From: Castor canadensis
Lineage: Eukaryota > Chordata > Mammalia > Rodentia > Castoridae
Reading direction: 5' to 3'
NCBI RefSeq assembly: GCF_047511655.1
Contig: NC_133387.1
Span: 25,042,353-25,106,352, forward strand
Length of the DNA stretch: 64,000 bases
Of the stretch, positions 1 through 32,725 are shown piece by piece (within the stretch, counting starts at the first letter, position 1; the number at the start of each line of letters is the position of its first letter). A model generated the notes under the pieces. That model saw only the letters and a program-made list of their open reading frames with translations. It did no database searches and was not told the origin of the DNA. A program made the translations under genes and the position numbers.

Positions 1-40
1 TCACAAATATAGTATCATAAGTCTCCAAGGATATTAGTGA

Positions 41-163
41 TTTTTTTCTTCTTTTTGAGATAAAGTCTCCCTATGGAGCCCAGGCTGGCCTCAAACTCAC
101 AATCCCCCTGCCTCAGCCTCCTGAGAGCTAGAATTACAGGTGTGTGCCACCACACCATGCTTA
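41..163 (-). repeat. B1-type SINE, antisense
   Basis: Reads gagataaagtctccctatgg, then ggctggcctcaaactca and tacaggtgtgtgccaccac: a 7SL-derived monomer with its T-rich tail leading. Confidence 0.8.
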
Positions 164-186
164 ATGATTTTGTAAAATCTTGATTG

Positions 187-381
187 CTTTTTTTGGTGGT
201 ACTGGCACTTGAACTCAGAGCCTCATCCTTGCTAGGCTTTGCTAGGTAGGCACTCTATCACTTGAGCCACTCCACCAGCCCTTTTTTGTCATGGATTTTT
301 TTTTTTTTTTTAAATAGGATCTCAGGGGCTTCAAACTGCAACCCTCCTTATCTCTGCCTCTCTGCCTCCTGAGTTACTAAT
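187..381 (-). repeat. composite SINE (ID-like plus B1-like halves), antisense
   Basis: tggtggtactggcacttgaa to gagccactccaccagccc, then a degraded left half ending in tctgcctcctgagtta. Contains a small internal duplication of gctagg near 230-250. Confidence 0.75.
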
Positions 382-465
382 TTTTTTTCTGCTTGCCTGT
401 GTTGGTCTTTCATATCAGATAGAGATAGCTTTGGCTGTCTGCTCTTACTGAAGAGGGTGGTACTA

Positions 466-533
466 GGCCATGCCTGTAATGCCAGCTATTTGAGATTGGG
501 AGAATTGAGGTTCAAGGCCAGCCCAGGGAAAAA
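466..533 (+). repeat. SINE left-half fragment
   Basis: catgcctgtaatgccagcta followed by aaggccagcccaggg and an A-rich end. Confidence 0.65.
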
Positions 534-1213
534 AACAGCAATTAACTGATCAAAACAGTTGTTAGCTCTGAGTGGTGAGAATACAGGTGTCTATTTGGTG
601 GTTCTTTGTGCTTTTTCTCGTCTTTTCTATTTTTTGTACAAAAAACAAAAATCAAGCCAGCAGGGGAGCCGTGCCCAGACTGCTTTAAGGAAGTTGGGGC
701 TGACAGAACCAGACCTCAGCACCTGAGAGACTGGACACCTGAGGTTGAGAGAGTGCTAAGGGAGCCACCAAGCATCTGAGGGCAGAGCTGCTGCAGAGGT
801 GAATGTCAGGGCAGTGGAAATCAGCTCCTCTGAGGAATTTCTTCCAGGATCTAATTTGGGAACTTTCTGTAGAAAGGTAGTCACTATTGCTTTGCCACGA
901 GATCTGGTGCTCTTACAAAATCCTGCAAGCTTTCTTTACTGTGGGGGAGTTGGCAGTCCTGGACATCCCGCTGTGACCCAATGCCTGCATTCTCAAAAAA
1001 ATGGGTTCACGCTACCCTCTAGTGGTCAGGATCTGCCTCTGCAACCAGACTGGGCATTTCTCCGCTTTAAAGACCCAGAGTGAATTGCATTCTCCATCCT
1101 TTACACAAGTAATTCCCCCCAAAAAAGGACAGAGAGAGGGAAACTAGTAGTTGAATGTCCATGGAGATGAAAAGAAGAAAATCGTAACACTTTCTCTTAT
1201 TTCAGAAAAGATA
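534..1213. other. unique intergenic DNA
   Basis: No repeat or supported gene. An open frame at 799-1083 lacks any recognisable domain. Confidence 0.5.
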
Positions 1214-1306
1214 ATTAGCTGCTGAAGTGGCTCCAGTGGTAGAACACCTACCTAGCAAGCGTGAGGCTCTGAGTTCAAACCCCAGTACCACAAAAAAAAA
1301 AAAAGA
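1214..1306 (+). repeat. ID-like SINE monomer
   Basis: aagtggctccagtggtagaa to gagttcaaaccccagtac and an A12 tail. Confidence 0.8.
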
Positions 1307-1558
1307 TAATTCAACACTGATAAGTTTTATTGTTTTAAATACTGTAGTTGATAGACTAGAATATAGGTCTAATGCCCGCGAAAGAAGCAGTAATGGCCAG
1401 AATGAACAAGATGACTAGGAGAATGGGGTAGCCAGTGGGAACACAAATGGGAAATCTGGATAGGAAGAAAAATCAAAGGTCAGAACTGAGTGGAAAAATT
1501 TGAATTGCAGAATCAGGAATATCCTGAGCCCAGCATCTGCCACTTATTAGCTGTGAGG

Positions 1559-1637
1559 TTGGTAGTGCTGGGGATTGAACCCAGGTCCTCATGCATGTTA
1601 TGTAAGCACTCTACCACTGAGCTACATTCCCAGCCCA
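1559..1637 (-). repeat. ID SINE, antisense
   Basis: ctggggattgaacccaggtc to ctaccactgagctacattcc: tRNA-derived ID body with A/B-box-like segments. Confidence 0.8.
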
Positions 1638-2604
1638 GGTGTATGGTTGTGTGCTAGTCATTTCACTTCACTGAGCTTATTTCTACATAAAATTAGCCCC
1701 TCCAATTAGATCACTGTCACAGTGGCCGAGAGCCCACTGAAGTCAGAGGGCCCTGGTTGTTTCCCAGCATTACCAATTGCTGTGTGGTCTATTGCAAACT
1801 ATTCAACCTTACGATGCTTCGGTGTTTTAAGGGTTGTAACAGAGCCTCACAGGTCTTTTGAGACCCCTGTGGAGGGCTTGGAAAAGCTTCTGGCCAATAT
1901 TCTATATGTTAGCCATTATTGGTATAATACATGTGACAAATGGCTAGGATAAAATCACTGTTAGGAGTGCTCTTTTCACTTCTGTTGGAATCCAGCTCTG
2001 GTCAAAATGCCTGTGTCCCCATCACATAAGCAGCAGTAAAGGGAGACTCCCCAATACCCAGGTCTATAGATCCTATCCTCTTTCCTCCACAGATCTCCCT
2101 GCCACGTGATCTTGAATCCTTGTAACCTCATACCCAGTCTTCTACTCACCTATCTGAAGGAAGAAACTAACAGGCTTCCCTTGACTTTTAATTCCTTTGG
2201 CTGGCCAGAGGAAGAAACTGTGGATCAGAGTGTACCTGGTCCCATTGACATCTCTGGTAGAAGCCAGAGGCCCCGAATCGGTATGAAGAGCTATATCCAT
2301 CCACTCACCATCAGGAAGATACCTACTACCTACCGTCACTCCAGGGACAAGCTGCATGCTTGTGCTTGATCACCTTGTGCTCAGTGAGGCATCTGGGCCA
2401 CAGAAGAGCTTTTGTCTGTACAGAGCTAACCTGCTGATGAGGGCAACCATGACATTGAGCTGACTTAACCTGACATCTGACTGTCAGTCATGACCTCCTA
2501 GCATAAGCTCTGGGCCTATCAGAACGGCCTCAGGAGGATGTGGAAGATGAGCGATCAGGACCAGGTAAGAGGGCAGGACTGGGGCTAAGAAAAAGCATAC
2601 CATG
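1638..2604. other. unique DNA downstream of SMO
   Basis: Between the SMO poly(A) site and the first SINE. Nothing recognised; open frames here are short and unsupported. Confidence 0.5.
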
Positions 2605-3676
2605 ACTTTATACAAAAACATTTTATTTACTGTTTATATTTCTTCTTTCCATCCCCATCCCTTGACCTGGAACCCCGCCAGCCTGTGAGGCTTTCTGCTG
2701 TCTGGTTCTTGAATGTGGGGTGCTAAGGACATGGTTAAAAGTTACAAAGAAAGGTGGGGATTCTCCTCTCCCACCAGTTGTGGAAGTTGAAAGAAGCTTT
2801 CCTGTCTGGCTGAAGCTACAGTAGCTTCCCAGGGTAGCCCCTCAAGTCAGAGGATCCATCCCCACCAGATGGATCTGAGGAAGAGATAACATGCTTTCAG
2901 AAGCCTGGACCCTTTCTACCTCATGTAAGCCAAGGCTCTAGAACTGGACCAATCTCAGTTGAGATAGAACTCAGCAGCTGGGTGTGTGTGTTTGCGGGAA
3001 GGGGGGTGGCGGCGGGGGGTGTACTACAGTTCTGGGATCCTAACCAATAAGCAGGAAGAGGCTGGCCTTGTAGAACTCAGGTGGGAAAGGGTAGGGGTGC
3101 CAGAAAACAAAGGTTTGGAATAGGGCTACCAGTTAAGAGGTTATGGTCCAATGGGAGTAGGCACTTCCAGCATCACAGTCACGTGGGAGAAAAATAAGGG
3201 TGCCCTGGCCCCACTTAGACAAACGACACATGACACAATAAACACTTTGGGTCTGAGAGTGCCAGGAAAGGGCACCCATTGGCACAGAAAAGGGCAACCA
3301 GCCTTCATCTGCCAGATGTGGGCTTGGTTTGCCTCCCTGGCCACCACAGTCCACTCTGGGTACTATCACCCCTGCCTCTGCCATTACTGCCCCACCATAA
3401 GGTCTGCTGGAGACTGATGCTGCCAGCTAGACTCCTGCTTCGTGGGGCAAAAATCGAGAATTCTGAGCTCCAGGCCTCTGCCCCTGGGATGAGGCCTACC
3501 CAGGGAGATGTCTGGCTCTTTCCCACAGTCCTGCTGCATTGAGCCAGGCATATAGAACTCTCTTGGGAAGGCTCACAGGTTCTCTAGAAGATGAGAGCCC
3601 ACGGAAGCATGCTCAGGGAGGAACAGCCTCAGAGTGGTTTTTCTTCCTTTTTCCTGTCCCAGTTCCTGCTCTGAGC
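2605..3676 (-). other. SMO: SMO 3' untranslated region
   Basis: About 1.07 kb between the stop codon and the only well-placed AATAAA. No repeats. Includes a C-rich transcript tract at about 2996-3019 (G-rich on the plus strand). The 3' boundary is inferred from the poly(A) signal. Confidence 0.8.
2622..2627 (-). terminator. SMO: SMO poly(A) signal AATAAA
   Basis: Perfect AATAAA on the minus strand, followed by a U-rich element near 2588-2597; cleavage expected near 2597-2607. Confidence 0.8.
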
Positions 3677-24541
<20,865 letters not shown>

Positions 24542-24800
24542 GGCCAAAGTCGCCAACTCAGCAGAAGCCCCGGCGCCCCCGCCCGCTCCCCGGAGCCCCC
24601 CAGGCCACACACACAACCCTGGGGGCCGCGGAGGCGACTCAGGCGACCTGGGCGCCCTGCGAGTCTGAGGCCGGCTTTTCCCGGACGCTCCGCGCGTCCC
24701 GGCTCCTCGGCGCCCAACTTTGCAAACTTTGGAACCCGCGGCCCATGTTGGGCGGCGGAGGCCCGGGCCAGGGTGGACCGCTTCCCACTCCCTTGCCTGG
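24542..24800 (-). other. SMO: SMO 5' untranslated region and core promoter (approximate)
   Basis: GC-rich DNA directly upstream of the SMO start codon. The transcription start cannot be placed from sequence alone. There is no TATA box at a sensible position, as expected for a CpG-island promoter. Confidence 0.6.
24639..24746 (-). CDS. possible upstream ORF in the SMO 5'UTR (35 aa)
   Basis: An ATG at 24744-24746 in strong Kozak context (A at -3, G at +4) opens a 35-codon frame ending at TGA 24639-24641, 97 nt before the SMO ATG and in a different frame. If the transcript starts upstream of 24746 it would be a translated uORF able to dampen SMO synthesis. Starts [11 protein letters not shown]; no recognised domain. 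Real use depends on the unknown transcription start. Confidence 0.35.
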   Translation of the reverse strand: MGRGFQSLQSWAPRSRDARSVREKPASDSQGAQVA

Positions 24801-25249
24801 CAATCGAAGTTGTCTTCAGCCCCGGGAGTCCCCTGAACCTCCGATCCCCAGTCCTATTCCATATTCCACCATTAAAACCACCCTCTGGCCCTAGTGGTGG
24901 AGGCCTGGCGCCGGCCCCGGGTGCGGGCGATCGTCCCCGGCTCCGCCCCCGCGCCGGTCCGCGGCCCAGCCGCCACCTCCGCGCGAGCGCGCAGGAGCCC
25001 CCCGAGCTCTCCCCGCCGACTCCCCGGCTCCTTTGTTGCTCTAGCTGGCCCTGCTCTCAGGAATGCACGGGCCTCGCGGAGCCAAGCCCGGCCCCCCTCC
25101 GCCGACGGGGGGAGGGACTGGGCGAGGACAGGAGGAGGAGGAGAAGCTGGAGAGGAGGAGCGCGCGAGCCTGGCGGCCCGGGCGCCCCGAGGGCCCGGAG
25201 CTGGAGGCATCTGATGACCCCCGGCGTCCCTCGCCGTGAGCAAGAGATG

Positions 25250-27157
25250 GGTGAAGGTTGTGGCCCAGAGCTGCTACAGTAGACTTAGGGCACCTTGATT
25301 GATCTGAGGATCGTTCCATTTGGTCATTCGCGGGACAGGACTTTTCTTCTGGTTTGGTGTGGGAGATCCAGGGAATAATGCCTGAAGTCAGCGAGAGCTT
25401 GCGCCCCATCCCTGCCCAGCTCCCCAGTTAGGTTTTACGACTAATCCCGTAGCTCCAAGGAGAAGAATCTGGGTTTGGGATTCCCACTTCCCCAAATCCT
25501 TTCCTCTCGAGACCTGTGTGAGAGACGACCGTAGTCACTCTGGGCAGCTGCCCCAACTGTTCTTACCTGTGGGAGCAGGTGTCTGGTTCCCAAACGTGCC
25601 AACATCAAGGCTTTATTGTTACAAGTATGCGTGAAGTCTGAGCTGTGATTTCCATGGACTGGCTCTGGCGCGCCTTTGGTTATGTCCAAAGGAAGCCAGG
25701 CCAAGTTTGATGGCTCCTTTGATGGAAAGAGGAAGGCTGCTCCCTTCCCCACTCTTGTCCCTTTTGCTTTTCTCCCTCCTTTGCTTGTCTCAGGTCAGCA
25801 ATTTACACCCATCACCAAGGGTCCAGACAGGAGAAGGTACTTGCCATGAGCAACTTTTCCTGTTACTGACTGATCAGCTCCTGTTTTTTCTTTTCTTATC
25901 TTTGGAAGACCAGTTCTCAACCTAACTGAAGTGAACGATTTCTGTTACCTTTGATTGTTTAAAAGCAAATTAGCTATTACACTTCAGTTACCATCCTTAA
26001 TTGGTACCTGAGCCCCAGAGGGAGAGTCGGGGAGGGAGATTTAATTCAATTTAGTCTTTCTGAAATCCTGGAGTTACACACATCAGCATCATGTGACATC
26101 TTTGAAAGAACTTGAGAATCTGCATTTGACTGTGGAGAAAAGAAACATGCACAGTAGCATGGCAAAGCAGAAGAGTTTTGTCCCCAGGGCAGCAGGAGAT
26201 TCTCTTTGTACCCACCCGTTATCTAGTTCAACTGGATATACATTTTAATCAGCTAGCTGCTAAAATAAGGTGTACAGTGAGCATGTTATCGGAACTGATA
26301 GCAGAGAGACATCAACATGGGTAGAAGTGGAGGAAGTGGAACTTGAACCCAGGACTTCAGTGTGAATAGAAGCACCCAGAAAAGTAGAGAGGAATGGACA
26401 ACCTTCATTTCTTGTGAGAAAAACTGTCACCTACACAGAGCTCAGAGCATGGCTGGGCTGGCACGCAGGACAGAGTAGGGAATAACAGAAAATGATTGGT
26501 AAGAAGCCAGAGGTGACATACAGAGATGTTAAAGCTTGATTCTGTTCTCCTGATCAGGGGAGTGGTAGTCATCATTCATAACTAATGAGGTGCCAGGAGG
26601 ATGGTATGAAGGGTGAGGCTGGAGGCGAGGGATCATTTTGTCACTGGTGATTTATGGAAGAAATGTCATTAGGGCGTAATATTCCCATTAGAAGAAATCA
26701 TTTAAAACACTATGATCTTTAGCTATTTTTCCTGTGAACAGAAATGGCTGCTATGTGTACCTCCGAGCCATAGAGAAAGTTGCCTGGGAGCCTGAAATCA
26801 CACACTTTCTTTGTGAACTTTCTCTGCTTATTTTCTTCCTGGTTCTTTCTGTGACAGCCTTGGAGCCTGTGGCATTTTCTCATGGACCACTCAGTATGCC
26901 GTGTATTAAGGAGGAAACTGCACATGTGCGCAGGCAGCCTCTTCTCTCTGCTTGAAATTGTCAGCAGGTAATTTTTCAAGTTATGAAGGATCACTCACTC
27001 TACCTTTCCTTGCTTGGGATTTCTTGAGGGGTATGAGGAAGATTCATTGTTGTAATATACATTCACATTGGAGATAGAAGGGGGAATGAAAAAAGACCAA
27101 GATATTTCTTTTAGCCAGAATGTTCTTTTGGGGATGGGGGACAGATTAGATACTCAA
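25250..27157. other. unique intergenic DNA upstream of SMO
   Basis: About 1.9 kb without repeats or a supported gene; the proximal part may belong to the SMO promoter. Confidence 0.5.
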
Positions 27158-27253
27158 TATTTTTTTTTTTTTTTTGACAGCACTGGGGTTTGAACTCAGG
27201 GCCTCACGCTTGCTGGGCAGGCGCTATACTACCAGAGCCACTCTGCCAGCCAG
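27158..27253 (-). repeat. ID-like SINE, antisense
   Basis: T-tract, cactggggtttgaactcagg, then gagccactctgccagcc. Confidence 0.85.
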
Positions 27254-27274
27254 GATTAGATATTCTAATTCTCA

Positions 27275-27345
27275 GTTGTATGTGTGGGGGGGTGGGGAGG
27301 ATGTGGGGTGTGGGGGTGTATGCATGTGTATGTGTACAGAGGGGA
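27275..27345 (+). repeat. G/GT-rich tract
   Basis: tgtgtgggggggtggggagg followed by more G runs and (tg)n; four G runs of three or more, so G-quadruplex capable on the plus strand. Confidence 0.6.
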
Positions 27346-28270
27346 TCCTGCTCATCAGGCTTTAGAGTTCCATTTTGAGAATTCCACAGGCCTAGCAAAG
27401 TGCAGCAGGAAGGCAGACCGAGAAAATGCTCAGAGTGCTATCCACAGCTACTGAACTATATTTCCATCCATGGCAGATTCAGGTCACCATTGTGCCACTC
27501 CCTAGATACAAAAGGAAGCAATATAGCTTTCAGAATCCTGTCAGGCACCAGGTTTGGGAGGAGAGTGTTCAGTGACAAAGAGAGGATTTCCTGTGGCCCC
27601 AAAATGGCATTTGGGGTCCTGGTCCAAGCTGGTCCCTCCCCTCCACCAAGACTGTCGAGGTCTGTTAGAGATCCTTCAGTGTGACAACTGATCTCCAACC
27701 TGGTGGCAGGTTCCAAAGTTTCTCTCCTGAGCTGGAAACCCCTCCCCCTCCACCCAGTTCCTCAGGAGTCTTAACCCCATCAACGTGTCATGACACAGTT
27801 CTTTTGTCAGGCCAAGAGAAGCCATCCTAGTTGACAAGGGATTCCAGTCCTTGATTTGCTACAAGTAGCTTCTTGATTTCTGAATCATTCCCATCAAATA
27901 TCTTGGCACTCTAAAGTCACACACATTCACTACTGACTTTTTGTTATTGCCTTTGGGCCCTCCACTCAAAGACAATTAACACGAAACTGTCCATGGGATA
28001 TCTGTGGGTATCCTTGAGATCTTGTTCCCCCCTATGGCCCAGCTGTCACCCTGGGCAGAATCTGGAGCATACTTGTTGCAGTGCTCCAGTTCCTTCCTTT
28101 GCCAGTGTTTTCTACTTTGCAACTAAGAGCACTGAGTCAAAGGAAAAGGGCAAAATGGGGAAGGGGCAGCCTCAGAGAGGCAAAGTTAGAGAATTTAGTT
28201 AGACCTTACCAGCCAATCATCTTCGGGCAATGTACTCTGAATCTGTTTCTTCCTTTCCAAAAATAATTAT
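27346..28270. other. unique intergenic DNA
   Basis: No repeat or gene recognised. Confidence 0.5.
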
Positions 28271-28441
28271 CAGTTGTGTTCCTATAAACCATCATTGAGC
28301 AATCCAAAAAATAAATTAACAGAACAATTCTATTTGCAATAGCATCTAAAAGAATTAAATACTTAGGAATAAACCTAACTAAAGGAGGTGAAAAACTTGT
28401 GTTTTGAAACTATAAAATATTGCTGAAAGAAATTAAAGTAG

Positions 28442-28660
28442 AATTGGGTGCTGGTGGCTCATGCCTGTAATCCTAGCTGAGCAGGCTGAGATTGGAAGAT
28501 CGGAAGGATCAAGTTTCGAGGGCCAGCCTGGGCAAATAGTTTGTGAGACTCCATCTCCAAAATAACCAGGCCAAAATGGACTGGAAATGTGGCTCAAGCA
28601 GTAGAATGCTTTCTTTGCAAGTGCAAAGCCCTGAATTCAAACCCCAATCCCAAGACAAAA
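28442..28660 (+). repeat. composite SINE inside L1
   Basis: ggctcatgcctgtaatccta, then aaatgtggctcaagcagtag and gaattcaaaccccaatccca. Confidence 0.85.
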
Positions 28661-28895
28661 AAGAAAAAGAAAGAAATTAAAGGAGAGCTAAGTCAATGGA
28701 AATCTTGTGTTCAAAGACAGGAAAACTCAACATTGTTGAAGTATCAATATTATACAAATTGAACTTCAGATTCAGCACAATTCCTATCAAAATTTCAAAA
28801 GCCTCTTTCACAGGAATGGAAAAGCCAATCCTTAAATTCACACAGAATTACAAGGGGGCCCTGAATAGCCAAAACAATCTCGAAAAACAAGAATA

Positions 28896-29172
28896 AAATT
28901 GGGGTGAGTGCAGTGGCTCATACTTGTAATCCCAGCTACTTGGGAAGAGAACAAGGAAGGATCACGATTTGAGGCCAGTCAGAAAGAGAACTGATTCCAG
29001 ATATTCAGGAGGCCTTAGAAGGATAGATGGAATCCAGGCCAGCCTCAGCAAAAATGTGAGATCCTGTGTAAAAAATAACCTAAAAACCAAAAAAGGGCTG
29101 GAGTCATGGCTCAAGTGGCAGAGTGCCTGCATATGAGACCCTGACTTCAAACCCAAGTACTGCCAAAAAATA
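28896..29172 (+). repeat. composite SINE inside L1, with an internal insertion
   Basis: ggctcatacttgtaatccca and ggctggagtcatggctcaag. About 50 bp near 28980-29035 does not fit the dimer. Confidence 0.7.
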
Positions 29173-29423
29173 AAAATGTAGGACTCACCCTTCTCAACTT
29201 CAAAATATCCTACAAAGCTACAGTAATTAAAATAATATGAAACGAGTATCAAGATAGTTACATAAGCCAATAGAATAGAATAGAAGGAAAAAACTCTCCA
29301 TACATGGCCAGTTGGTTTTCAACCAAGAAGCCAATACATCTAATAGTCTTTTCAACAAATAGTGCTGAGAAACTGAGTATCCACACTCAAAAGAATTAAG
29401 ATGTGCTCTTATCTTACATGATG

Positions 29424-29622
29424 CTATGATTTTTTTGGGGGTGGGGTGGGGTTTGAACTCAAGGCTTCACACTTGCAAAGCAGGTGCTCTACTGCTTGAG
29501 CCACACCTCCAGCCAATTTTGCTGTAGTTATTTTGGAGATGGGATCTCGAGCACTATTTGACCAGGCTGGCATCAAACCATGATCCTCCCCATCTCAGTG
29601 AGCCACCAGCACCCAGTGATGC
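29424..29622 (-). repeat. composite SINE inside L1, antisense
   Basis: ggggtttgaactcaaggctt, gagccacacctccagcc, then gggatctcgagcactatttg. Confidence 0.8.
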
Positions 29623-29623
29623 T

Positions 29624-30050
29624 ATGGTTTAAATGTGGTTTGTCCCTGCTCAAACTCATATTGAGGCTTAAGTGTCCACTGTAGTGACATTGAGGTGGTA
29701 GACCCTTTAAGTGAATGGGGTCATGAGGGGTTTGCCATCATCAATGGATTAATGTTTTTCTTGAGCCATAGGCTTAGTTCTCTGCGACTGAGTTAGGTTA
29801 TTATAAAGTGAATTCAACTTCCTCAGCTTGCTCTTGCTTCCTCTGTTATCATGTGATCTCTCTCTCTCTCTTTCTCTCTCTCTCTGTCTCTCTCTAACAC
29901 ACACTACTGCCGTGTGATGCCATCCGTATTATGATATAGCATGGTGCAGCTGTCTGATTATGGACAGTACTGTGAACCAAAATATACTTCTTTTCTTTAT
30001 AACTTATGCAGTCTCAAGTAATTTTTAGAGCAACACAAGACCAAAAGACA
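29624..30050 (+). mobile_element. MaLR-type solo LTR inside L1
   Basis: Starts tgctatggtttaaatgtggt and ends with gaaccaaaatatacttcttt, ttatgcagtctcaag and agcaacacaagacc, the pattern of MST/THE-like LTRs. A (tc)n expansion near 29862-29896. Internal genes are absent. Confidence 0.75.
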
Positions 30051-30077
30051 TACATGAGACGCAAAAATTAACTCAAA

Positions 30078-30178
30078 AAGGGACTGGTAGAGTGGCTTAA
30101 GCGGTAAGAGTGCCTGCCTAGCAGGCATGAGACATTGAGTTCAAACTCACTGCTATCAAAAAAAGAAAGAAAGAAATT
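30078..30178 (+). repeat. ID-like SINE inside L1
   Basis: ggactggtagagtggcttaa to gagttcaaactcactgctat. Confidence 0.8.
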
Positions 30179-30337
30179 AGTTCAAAATTTAAAAGCTAAA
30201 TCTATAAACTCTTGAACAAAAACATTGGGGAAAACCTGTATGACATCTGACTTGGCAATGGTTTCGTGGGTATGATACCAAAAGTATAGACAATAAGAGA
30301 AAAATAGACAAATTGGACTTCATCAAAACTAAGAACT

Positions 30338-30420
30338 TTGGGGGTAGAGGTATAGCTCAATGGTAGAGTCATGGTTAGCATGCAGGAAGCCCTGGGTTCA
30401 AGTCCCAACACCAAAAAAAA
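30338..30420 (+). repeat. ID SINE inside L1
   Basis: gaggtatagctcaatggtag to gggttcaagtcccaacacca. Confidence 0.8.
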
Positions 30421-30855
30421 TTAAAAATTAACTTCTGGGCATCAAAGGATACTGTTAATAAAGCAAAAGGTTAACCTATAAGATGGGAGAAGATATTTTC
30501 AAAACATGTATCTGATAAGGTACTAGTATCCAGAGTATATAAAGAACTTCCAAAACTCAACAATAAGCAATCAAACAACCTAGTTAAAGAGGGCAAAGAC
30601 TTGAACAGACATTTCTCCAAAGAAGACCTATGAATGGCCGACAAGCACCATAAAAGATGCACAACACCACTGGCCATCAGAGAAATGCAAATCCAAGCCA
30701 CAATGAGAAACCACTTTAAATTTATTAGAATGTCTATAATTAAGACAAAGGAACAGAGAAACTACAATATTGGAAGGATGTGGAAAACTGGAATCCTTGT
30801 GACTTGCTGTGGGGATGTAGAGTAGTGCAGGTACTGTGGAAAACAGGTTGGTGGT

Positions 30856-30947
30856 CTTTCTTTCCTTTTGGTAGCACTGGGATTTGAACTCAGGCCCTCA
30901 CACTTACTAGGCAGGCGCTCTACCACTTGAGCCACTCTGCCAGCCCA
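30856..30947 (-). repeat. ID-like SINE inside L1, antisense
   Basis: agcactgggatttgaactca to ttgagccactctgccagccc. Confidence 0.85.
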
Positions 30948-31127
30948 GTTTGATGGTTTTTCAAAAGGCTAAGCATAAACTAACATATGACCCAGCAATT
31001 CCACTGCTAGGTGTACATAAGCTGAAAGAATTGAAAGCAGGAATTGAACAGCAGCATCATTCACAATAGCCCAAGGTAGAAACAATCCAAGCATCTATTG
31101 ACAGATGCACAGAGTTTTAAAATGTAG

Positions 31128-31365
31128 TATAAACTGGGTACCAGTGGCTCATGCCTGTTATCCAAGCTATTTGGGAGGCAGAGATCAGGAGGATTAGGGT
31201 TTGAAGCCAGCCCAGGTAAATAGTTCATGAGACCCTATCTTGAAAATACACAACACACACAAAAAAGCTGGTAGAGTGGCTCAAGTGGTAGAGCACCTGC
31301 CTAGCAACTTGGAGGCCCTGAGTTCAAACCCCAGTACTGAAAAAAGAAAGAAAAAAAAAGAAAAA
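31128..31365 (+). repeat. composite SINE inside L1
   Basis: ccagtggctcatgcctgtta, then gctggtagagtggctcaagt and gagttcaaaccccagtactg. Confidence 0.85.
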
Positions 31366-31907
31366 GTGGTATGCACATATACTGAAATATTAAATCATGA
31401 AAACAAATGAAATTTTGATATGTGGTATGACATGGACTACATGAAAACATTATGCTTAGTGAAATAAGATAGACACAAAAGGATAAATATTCTATAATTC
31501 TACTTAAGTGAGTCACCAAGAATTGTCAAATCCAAAGAGACAAAAAGTAGAATAGAGGTTGCTATGAGTAGGGGTGGGGAGGTACACAGGGGGGTTATGG
31601 TTTAATGGGTACAGAGTTTTGTTGGGAACAATGAGAGTTTGGAGTACAGACAGTGGTGATGGTTACACAACATTGTATATTTAATGGATTGTAAACTTAC
31701 AAATGGTTAAACTGATAAATATTATGCTCTGTACAACACCACAATTGAAAAGAAAAAGAACAAAATTAAAGGTGGATCTACTTAGCTATGAAGTGTTTTA
31801 GGATTAGTAGGAAGTAACATGACAAAACTTGGCCCTTAGTGCTTAACACTGTTGGGTTCGAGTCCTTTTTCTTCTTTTTAATTATTAAGTTAAATTAAAT
31901 TATTTAT

Positions 31908-32372
31908 TTATTTTTATAGTGTTGGGGATTGAACTCAGGGCCTTGTGCTTGCTTCACTTCCCTTCTTTCATCCCTGACCTTCTTCTGATGCCATCGCAAC
32001 GGTTCCCAGAGGTTCAACCTGTTACAACATTTTAGAAACATGTCAGTCTGTGATTACACACTGTGGTTTCAGGTTGGAGGTCTTTTCTGAGCAATGGCAA
32101 TTCTGTTTGTTTTTTTGTTTGTTTGCTTGTTTGTTTTGCAGTACTGGAGTTTGAACTCAGGGTCTTACACCTTGATCCACTCCACCAGCCCTTTATGATG
32201 ATAGCTTTTTCGAGATAGGGTCTCGAAAACTATTTGCCAGGGCTGACTTCGAACTGCAATCCTCCTGATCTCTGCCTCCTGAATACCTAGGATTAAAGGT
32301 GTGAGCCGCCCGGCTGTTTTTATAACGAAGCACTCAGTGTTGGGAGTGTAGCTCAGTGATGGAGTGCTTGGA
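31908..32372. repeat. SINE fragments and an antisense composite SINE
   Basis: ID piece at 31908-31953 (ttggggattgaactcagggc), antisense dimer at 32108-32314 (actggagtttgaactcaggg, tctgcctcctgaatacctag), and a sense ID start at 32338-32372. Confidence 0.75.
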
Positions 32373-32439
32373 TATCAGAACTTCCTGCTTTCCCTTACCC
32401 TCCTACAAAGTATTCTGCACCTGAGTGTCAGGGTCATCC

Positions 32440-32725
32440 TAAAATATGTCATATCTCACCATTTTGTGCTCTAAACTCTGATGGCCTCTCATCAACTTGA
32501 GCAAATTTCCCATTTTTCATCAGAATTTCAGTAAGTGCTGCTGACCTCTGGCAACTACCTATACCTCACTTGCTGCCTCCCACAGGCTGTTCTTTTCACT
32601 GGTCCTCACAAGCACCAAGCAAACACCTGCCTCAGGACCTTTGCACTCATCTTATTCTTATGTTCTCACTTCATTAAGGTCTCGTCTCAAGAAAGTATTC
32701 TTTACAAATTGCTCTAAAGAAAAAA
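32440..32725 (+). repeat. L2 fragment
   Basis: actctgatggcctctcatca, tgcctcaggacctttgcact, aaggtctcgtctcaagaaag: L2 3' region. Confidence 0.6.

Larger units (their letters stand above)
28275..31760 (+). repeat. L1 ORF2 and 3'UTR broken by nested insertions
   Basis: One sense L1 can be followed in order: ttagcatctaaaag-like text near 28340 (ttgcaatagcatctaaaaga), caattcctatcaaaatttc near 28780, ctacaaagctacagtaatta near 29215, aaattggacttcatcaaaac near 30310, agagaaatgcaaatccaagc near 30680, and a 3'UTR ending near 31760. Seven SINEs and a MaLR LTR split it. Dead copy; no intact ORF. Confidence 0.85.

Noticed and set aside
1..2600. AHCYL2, the gene I recall as the next neighbour of SMO in human
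   Set aside because: No exon matching an S-adenosylhomocysteine hydrolase-like protein is visible; the gene would lie beyond the left edge.
24542..24616. In-frame N-terminal extension of SMO by 25 residues
   Set aside because: The supposed start at 24616 is TTG, not ATG; the family start at 24541 has strong context.
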